From positions 12,823,213-12,887,212 of the forward strand of contig CM026386.1 of assembly GCA_014843695.1 (NCBI GenBank): 64,000 nucleotides of DNA, given 5' to 3'. A model generated the notes under the pieces. It did not search any database. It was given only the letters and a program-made list of their open reading frames with translations, and had not been told where the DNA came from. A program made the translations under genes and the position numbers. The DNA is from Archivesica marissinica (lineage: Eukaryota; Mollusca; Bivalvia; Venerida; Vesicomyidae). Positions 49,601 through 58,600 of the stretch are shown here, piece after piece (positions within the stretch are counted from its first letter, which is position 1; each line of letters starts with the position of its first letter).

Positions 49601-52600
49601 TAGAGGACATAGAAAACGCACACCTACATTATATACTAGAGGACATAGAAAACGCACACCTACATTATATACTAGAGGACATAGAAAACGCACACCTACA
49701 TTATATACTAGAGGACATAGAAAACGCACACCTACATTATATACTAGAGGACATAGAAAACGCACACCTACATTATATACTAGAGGACATAGAAAACGCA
49801 CACCTACATTATATACTAGAGGACATAGAAAACGCACACCTACATTATATACTAGAGGACATAGAAAACGCACACCTACATTATATACTAGAGGACATAG
49901 AAAACGCACACCTACATTATATACTAGAGGACATAGAAAACGCACACATACAGTATATGATTATTATTACATGAAAACGAAATACGAAGGATTCCATCAA
50001 AGATATATGACATCTTTATTACAAAACACAAACTGAACAACTAAACATATTTCAAAATGATTAAAACTATGTATTTATATAGTTATTGTTTTTCATGTAA
50101 AACACACTTATCCGAATACATCGCGAGTTTTATTATGTTTATTAGTTTCAAACGTTTTTGCATCCAAATATTAGTGTGTTTTATTGTTCTTGTTTAGCAC
50201 CATTATCAGAATACTGCTCGTCCGATGATATATGTGCAGGCGTCCCCAACGCGATCTGCAAAGACAACATATGTGTATGTAAGAGAGGCTATGGGCCCAT
50301 TGGAGAAATCACCTGTTCAGGTAAGGTAGCCCAGGAAAATAGTTGTGATTGTGCAGTGGTAGCTCGTTTGCTTCTGGTGCGAAAGGCCTGGAGTTCAAGC
50401 CCCGATGGAGCCGTTACGAGTGTGCCCTTAGGCAAGGCATTTAAATTCCACATTGCCTCCTCTCTCTCCCTCGTGGCGATGGATTCCATCAGGAATGAGA
50501 TCTCGAGAGTGATTAATATAAGATATAAGAACTTGTTTCACAATCGAACTAAACTAAATTTGTATAAACAGGAACATTGGCCCGGATAATCTGGCAGAAT
50601 TGACCCCCGGGCCGACTTGATTCATATTATTTTGAACAGCTTCGGGGAGCATACTTAGGGGTTCTTATTTGGCATTCCTATTTTTACTTGCTGAAGTAAA
50701 TTCGTGCCAGCTGGGTAGCTTCCTCGAATAGGATTCGAATCAACAGCGGTGAGCGGCAAGTGATTTGAAATCAGCGACACCAACCACTCGACCTACTCCA
50801 TCTCCACCATGTTTATATGTTTTTAAACTGCACACATTATTACAGTGTAATTTGTATGCATGTATACACACATTATTACAGTGTAATTTGTATGCATGTA
50901 TACACACATTATTACAGTGTAATTTGTATGCATGTATACAAACAGTATTACAGTGTAATTTGTATGCATGTATACACACATTATTACAGTGTAATTTGTA
51001 TGCATGTATACACACATTAACATTGCTATATTTACTAGATTCTGTGAATGGCTGTCTTTAAGCTGATTTCAAGTGGAAGTCGTGATAGCACAGTGGATGC
51101 GCGTTCACTTCAGGTAGGAAAGGTCTGGAGTTCGCGCCCCACTGGAGCAGTTACGATTGTGCCCTTAGGCAAGGCATTTAAATTCCAAGTTGCCTCTTCT
51201 CTCTCCATCATGGCGATGGATTCCATCAGGAATGAGGTATCGAGAGTGATTAATATTAGTTATAAGAACTTGTTTCGCAATTGAGCTAAACTAATTTTGT
51301 ATAAACTAAGATGAGTTCATATTTAAGTCATATCGGCACATTGTTATATAGATTTATTGTCATCAATTGTCTCATTCCCATTTACTACTCTACTAGACAA
51401 TTCCATATATCACCATATTCTATTACATATTATATATAGTTTCTCTACTTTTCAGCCTTAACATTACTATATAATTCCAACGTGCAGTTTTCACTTATAG
51501 TCCTATCTTTTGGTTTGTATATATATTGAGAGCCTCATGGTAGATAAACTTGTGCTTAAATGAGTTCTCTCGTAAAATAAAGCCTTTATTAATATTGTTA
51601 TTATTATTCTACTTTTGGCTGCATGTCCGATTAGCGCAGTGGTTAGCGCGGTCGCTTCTCACCAATGCAACCCGGGCTCGAAGTATGTGATATGGTACTG
51701 TGGTCGCCAGATCGGACAGGTGGGTTTTCTCCAGGTACTCCGCTTTCCACATTTACGCTTTCATCCACGTCAACGAGAGTGTTTAATATAAGTTGTTAAA
51801 ACTTGTTTCGCAATCGTTGTAAAATAAAGAACGATTAAACTTAGTATACTTTTGAATCTCCAACAGAGTATATATTCCGGCTATACCCTATTTCTGAGAA
51901 TCTGAATGAGGGATTAGTCGAAATATCCAATAACGGTAGCTGGAATTTGATAAGCGATGCGTATGAAGCATTCAGTGAAACGACGTCCAAGGTACTCTGC
52001 AACACACTTGGATTTGGGTATGTAAATAATTATATATTCAAGAATACAACACGCGTATAAATACATAGAAGTGTTATTAGAGCACGGCGACGTCAATGCC
52101 AAATGAAGCATTTTCGAATAAATTCTCATTCAAGTTGCTATCTTGATTTATTACTTATATATTTGTTCGGTGAGAGAATTAACATATCAACGAAATAAAC
52201 GTCATTAATCGCTTTTAAAGAATCGGTGTAAAAGCTTCGTCAGCAAACACTGTACTTAATTACTACAAATATTTCTCCAACAGTAACAACATCCTCTCGT
52301 TGCAACGTCCTCTCGTTGTAACATCCTCTCGTTGCAACATCCTCTCGTTGCAACATCCTCTCGTTGCAACATCCTCTCGTTGCAACATCCTCTCGTTGCG
52401 CAACATTCTCTCGTTGCGCAACATCCTCTCGTTGCAACATCCTCTCGTTGCAACATCCTCTTGTTGCAACATCCTCTCGTTGCAACATCCTCTCGTTGCG
52501 CAACATTCTCTCGTTGCGCAACATCCTCTCGTTGCAACATCCTCTCGTTGCAACATCCTCTTGTTGCAACAGCCTCTCGTTGCGCAACATTCTCTCGTTG

Positions 52601-55600
52601 CGCAACATCCTCTCGTTGCAACATCCTCTCGTTGCAACATCCTCTCGTTGCAACATCCTCTCGTTGCGCAACATCCTCTCGTTGCAACATCCTCTCGTTG
52701 CGCAACATCCTCTCGTTGCAACATCCTCTCGTTGCGCAACATCCTCTCGTTGCAACATCCTATCGTTGCAACATCCTCTCGTTGCGCAACATCCTCTCGT
52801 TGCGCAACATCCTCTCGTTGCAGCATCCTATCGTTGCAACATCCTCTCGTTTCAACATCCTCTCGTTGCAACATCCTCTCGTTGCGCAACATCCTATCGT
52901 TGCAACATCCTCTCGTTGCGCAACATCCTCTCGTTGCGCAACATCCTCTCGTTGCAACATCCTATCGTTGCAACATCCTCTCGTTTCAACATCCTCTCGT
53001 TGCAACATCCTCTCGTTGCAACATCCTCTCGTTGACTTGTTTTGGGGGTTTAAAGTCGTACCAACAGCTTAGGACTAATGACTCATGACTAATCTGCAGC
53101 TCTTATTGGTGGCACATGCACGGACGGGCATCCGGGTTTACGAACGATCGACCTCCCACACGTCAGATGTATAGTTTGTACACATTTAGTTTATCTCGGT
53201 CGCGAAACAGTTTCTTACAACATTAGTTAAATCGTTCTCGAGACCTCATTCCTGGGGAGAGAGCAGAGGCAATATGGAATTGAAGTGAATTGTCTAAGGG
53301 CACAATTGTAGCGGCTATATCTGGCTCGAACGCTTGGCCCCTCGAACAGCGTTGCCACTAGTCTGCCTTCCTGTCTTATAGCTTCCTCAATTGAAAGAAT
53401 CGACACGCAGGCAGTTGTGATGTCCAATCTATTTCAAGTCAACTAACATAACCACTCTATCCGATTAGTGCGTTGGCTTCTCACCAATGTATCCCGGATT
53501 CGATCCTCCGACCGGGAAGTATGTGAGATGGTACGGTGGTCGCCAGATCGGACAGGTGGGTTTTCTTCGGGTACTACGATTTTCTCCCACACGAATGACA
53601 ACATTTACGCTGTTATCTGCGCTAACGAGAGTGATTAATATAAGATGTTAAAACTTGTTTCGCAATCGTTGTAAAATAAATAAAGTTTAAACTTTAACAA
53701 CTCTTGCACGGAGGCCACTCATGACTCTGTACGTGTACGTGTGTTTTATTTATCGTCGCTACCGGTTGCCCATATGAGCGACGCCTCCTGAAGAGATTAG
53801 TTTATTTAGATTAATGGGTAGTGCAATTATACATACAGAGATCCATTCCAGAATCTCCTCTGGTTCTTTTACGTACACGGTGGAAAGCACAGACACTTCG
53901 GTTTAAAGTCCCATGCGAAAGACTCGTAATTTTACAGTTTACCTAACATCACCTTTCCTGGACAGGCTCAAGCGGTTAACCAGTACTTGGTGCACCAACC
54001 TCCGTAAGAAACTGCTAACCGTTTCACATAAATGAGACACGGCCTCGGTGATGATTGGCTACAGTGGTATACAAGATAGCGACCTTAACCACTCGACCAC
54101 TTTGTTCTGTACCTACCGACGTGACTTTGTTGTTGTGGTGTTGACGGTATGTGCTCTGTACCTACCGACGTGACTTTGTTGTTGTGGTGTTGACGGTATG
54201 TGCTCTGTACCTACCGACGTGACTTTGTTGTTGTGGTGTTGACGATATGTGCCCTGTACATACCGAGGTGACTTTGTTGTTGTGGTGTTGACGGTATGTG
54301 CCCTGTACCTACCGACGTGACTTTGTTGTTGTGGTGTTGACGGTATATGCTCTGTACCTACCGACGTGACTTTGTTGTTGTGGTGTTGACGGTATATGCT
54401 TGCTCTGTACCTACCGACGTGACTTTGTTGTGGTGTTGACGGTATATGCTTGCTCTGTACCTACCGACGTGACTTTGTTGTTGTGGTGTTGACGGTATAT
54501 GCTTGCTCTGTACCTACCGGCGTGACTTTGTACTTGTGGTATTGACGATATGTGCTCTGTACCTACCAACGTGACTTTGTTGTTGTGGTGTTGACGGTAT
54601 GTGCTTGCTCTGTACTTACCGGCGTGGCTTTGTTCTTGTGGTGTTGACGGTAGGTGCTCTGTACCTACGCGACGTGCCTTGTACTTGTTGTGTCGTACGA
54701 TATGTGCTCTGTACCTACCGGCGTGACTTTGTTCTTGTGGTGTTGACGGTAGGTGCTCTGTACCTACCGGCGTGACTTTGTTCTTGTGGTGTTGACGGTA
54801 GGTGCTCTGTACCTTCGCGACGTGCCTTGTACTTGTTGTGTCGTACGATATGTGTTCATTGCCAACTGGCTGTACTCTAAAGTGATACTCATGTTTTCAT
54901 GACAGATATGTGGGATTCAGCACTTGGTATATATATTACGATAGTTTTGGGTACACCGGAGAGTCGGGATATAAATTACCCACGTGCAATGGTTCTGAAG
55001 CTCATGTTAACGAGTGCTTCAATTATATTTGGTACAGCAGAGGACAAATTAGTAGTGTGCCAGTGACGCGCCTACATTGTTTTGGTGAGTGTGTAGCGGA
55101 CTATCAAATTTATATATTTATATAATAATACATGTACTACAGCAAAGCTATAAAGAACAGAATAAAGAAATATTTTAGGATGTTTTCTGACTATTTACAG
55201 TCTACATCTGTTATGTCGAATTCGTCGGACTGAACAAAATACTTCGACTTAACCGAAGTTTGACTTAACGAAATTCGATATAAACGGAGCCAGTTATATC
55301 TAAAATGTTAGTGTCTGAAACGGGACTTTGATCCGACTTCGAGATAACCGGAGAATTCGACATAACCGACTTTGACATAACGGATGTAGACTGTAGTTTT
55401 AGTAAATTTGTTCTTGGGTGATGTAATACCATCATTCAATAACGTAAAGGCAATTTCTCGTTCTTCTAGTATCTGACTATGACAAACAACTTATAAAACT
55501 AGAAACATTTGTCCTCTATTTCATTCCAAAGATGAAATATTTGATTTACTAATATTGCATAATTTATAATATATACATTGAATGTCTGTATGTTGCCCCC

Positions 55601-58600
55601 AAAACCCCAAGGAAATGATTTCATAATTAACATTAATGTGAATACTCTTGCTTGACAAATAGTTTGAAAGTTGATTCAACAGGTTTGCATTTCCACAACC
55701 ACAGTTCAATGTTTTCTAAATGCATAGCGCACATAATTCAGAGTTAGATAGTTTACCTCTATATAGCTAGCTACTTGCACTTGATGTATTTATGTTGAAC
55801 ACATCTTAAACATCTTCTCTTGTCATTAATGTACCAATATAATGTACCAATATAAGGTACCAATATAATGTACCAATATAATGTACCAATATAATGTACA
55901 CTCAACACAATTCCTAATCCACCACATGGTGTTGTACAGTCATTGGAGCAAACTAATAACCATGTAATATCAATATTAATATTCAGATAGTTTACATATA
56001 TAACCTTATTTGATACATTTTATTACAGATCGTTATGCAATGAATTGTTGTATACTCATCTGGAATAAAATACATTAAATGACAAAATGAAAATATTTAT
56101 ATTGTATGATTATTAGTTGGTTCCAAATATTATAAAACATCAGGTGTCCGATTAGGAATTCTATTGAGTGTATAGTGTCCAATGGCCACGGATGGCCACC
56201 TAAGATATAACACAAGGAAAATGTTTGATAAAAGCTACTTATAAAGCCGTAGTTCAGGGCGGGCATCTGGGTAGAACAGCTTCATAACTCCCCTATATGA
56301 AATAATTCAACACCCTACCCAAGTGTGATTCGAACCTACTGTGTTTATGGTTTGAATGATCGTAAGTGACCATAACCACTCAACCAGGAGGGTACTGTGC
56401 CATTAAGCCTGGTGTGCCATTAAGCATGGTGTGCCATTAAGTCTGGTGTGCCATTAAGTATGGTGTGCCATTACGTCTGGTGTGCCATTAAGTCTGGTGT
56501 GCCATTAAGTATGGTGTGCCATTAAGTCTGGTGTGCCATTAAGTCTGTAAGTCTGGTGTGCCATTAAGTCTGGTGTGCCATTAAGTCTGTATGTCTGGTA
56601 TGCCATTAAGTATGGTGTGCCATTAAGTCTGTAAGTCTGGTGTGCCATTAAGTCTGGTGTGCCATTAAGTCTGGTGTGCCATTAAGTCGGTATGTCTGGT
56701 GTGCCATTAAGCCTGGTGTGCCATTAAGCATGGTGTGCCATTAAGTATGGTGTGCCATTAAGTCTGGTGTGCCATTACGTCTGGTGTGCCATTAAGTATG
56801 GTGTGCCATTACGTCTGGTGTGCCATTACGTCTGGTGTGCCATTAAGTATGGTGTGCCAATAAGTATGGTGTGCCATTACGTCTGGTGTGCCATTAAGTA
56901 TGGTGTGCCATTAAGTCTGTAAGCCTGGTGTGCCATTAAGTCTGGTGTGCCATTAAGTCTGGTGTACCATTAAGTCTGATGTGCCATTACGCCTGGTATG
57001 CCATTAAGTCTGTAAGCCTGGTGTGCCATTAAGCCTGGTGTGCCATTAAGTCTGGTGTGCCATTAAGCCTGGTGTGCCATTAAGCCTGGTGTGCCATTAA
57101 GTCTGGTGTGCCATTAAGTCTGGTGTGCCATTAAGTATGGTGTGCCATTAAGTCTGGTGTGCCATTAAGTCTGGTGTGCCATTAAGTCCGGTGTGCCATT
57201 AAGTCTGTATGTCTGGTGTGCCATTAAGTTTGGTGAATGCATATATTTATCTGCTATATATGTATATTAGAGGACACAGAAAACGCACACTTCGGATAGG
57301 TGTGTTTTTACATGAAAAACAATAACTATATAAATACATAGTTTTAAACATTATAGATATGATATATCTTTGATGGACTCCTTCGTATTTCGTTTTCATG
57401 TGATAATAATCATATACTGTATGTGTTCTATGTCCTCTAGTATACATACTATATTCAAGCAAGAACATCTAAATATTGTAGAATGACAAATGTAAAAATA
57501 AAGTTAATTGAAGTAATGCTTGCACGTCAAGGTTTAAAAGTTGTTCATTGCATAATCCTAGTTATCTATTTGAATGTGACGGTTGTGTGTTTTACAATAT
57601 AATCACCTGTCACTGGCAATACATTTTAAGATTCTCGAATAAATGCCATTCGGCTTCGAGGAGGAGCTGTTCCACACGACGGCCTAGTAGAAGTCAGGAT
57701 AGGAGAAAAATGGGGAACTGTTTGCTATTCAACATTTTCACAATATTCAACTGGAGAAGCAGTTTGCAAACTATTCGGATATACGTATGTTTTTAACTTT
57801 TTTTAATATTATATCTATATTACGTATAGAAACATGTCGTATCGTTAAACTGCGATTATTTGTTTGTATATTTGTGGTTTAATATCGCCCCAGCAGCATA
57901 CATAATATACTACAGGAGTCTCCTCTGGTTCTTTTACGTTTTACGTACACGGTGTAAAGCACCGACATCATACCTAGGTTTAAAGCCCCATCTGAAAGAC
58001 TGTTAATTTTATTAGTGTCAGAGGGGGGATCGAACCGGCGATCCATGGACGGGGGATCGAACATGAAGTCAGCCAGCTTATATAGTTACTGTGCCGAGCT
58101 GCAACCACTGTAACATAGCAATATGTGAGCATTTAATTGATATTTCAGCCTCATCTGAAAGACTGTTAATTTTATTAGTGTCACGCGGGGGATCGAACTG
58201 AGACTGAGCATGAAGTCATCCAGCTTATGTATTTAGTCTAAACTTTATTTATTTTACAACGATTGCGAAGCAAGTTTTAACAAGTTATATTAATCACTTT
58301 CATTGGCGCGTATGGAAGCGTATATGTGGTAATTCGTGTGGGAGGAAACCGGAGTACCCGGAGAAAACCCACCTGTCCGATCTGGCGACCACCGTACCAT
58401 CTCACACACTTCCTTGTCCGAGGATCGAACCCGGGTTGCATTGGTGCGAAGCGAACACGCTATCCACTGCGCTAATCGGACAGCCGGCAGCGTATGTATT
58501 TACTGTGCCGAGCTGCAAACGCTGTAACAGAGTAATTCTTGCGTAATCACCTCCAGCATTTAATTGATATTTCAGCAACAATAGCCGGAACTATCCATCA

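Noticed and set aside
48452..49974. 12-residue repeat protein (ENAHLHYILEDI) in the 36-bp array
   Set aside because: Lies inside an SRCR intron, is open on both strands, and its paralogous segment has only one unit.
54105..54862. Relationship of this 49-bp array to the SINE-derived 49-bp satellite
   Set aside because: Same unit length but no shared sequence blocks.
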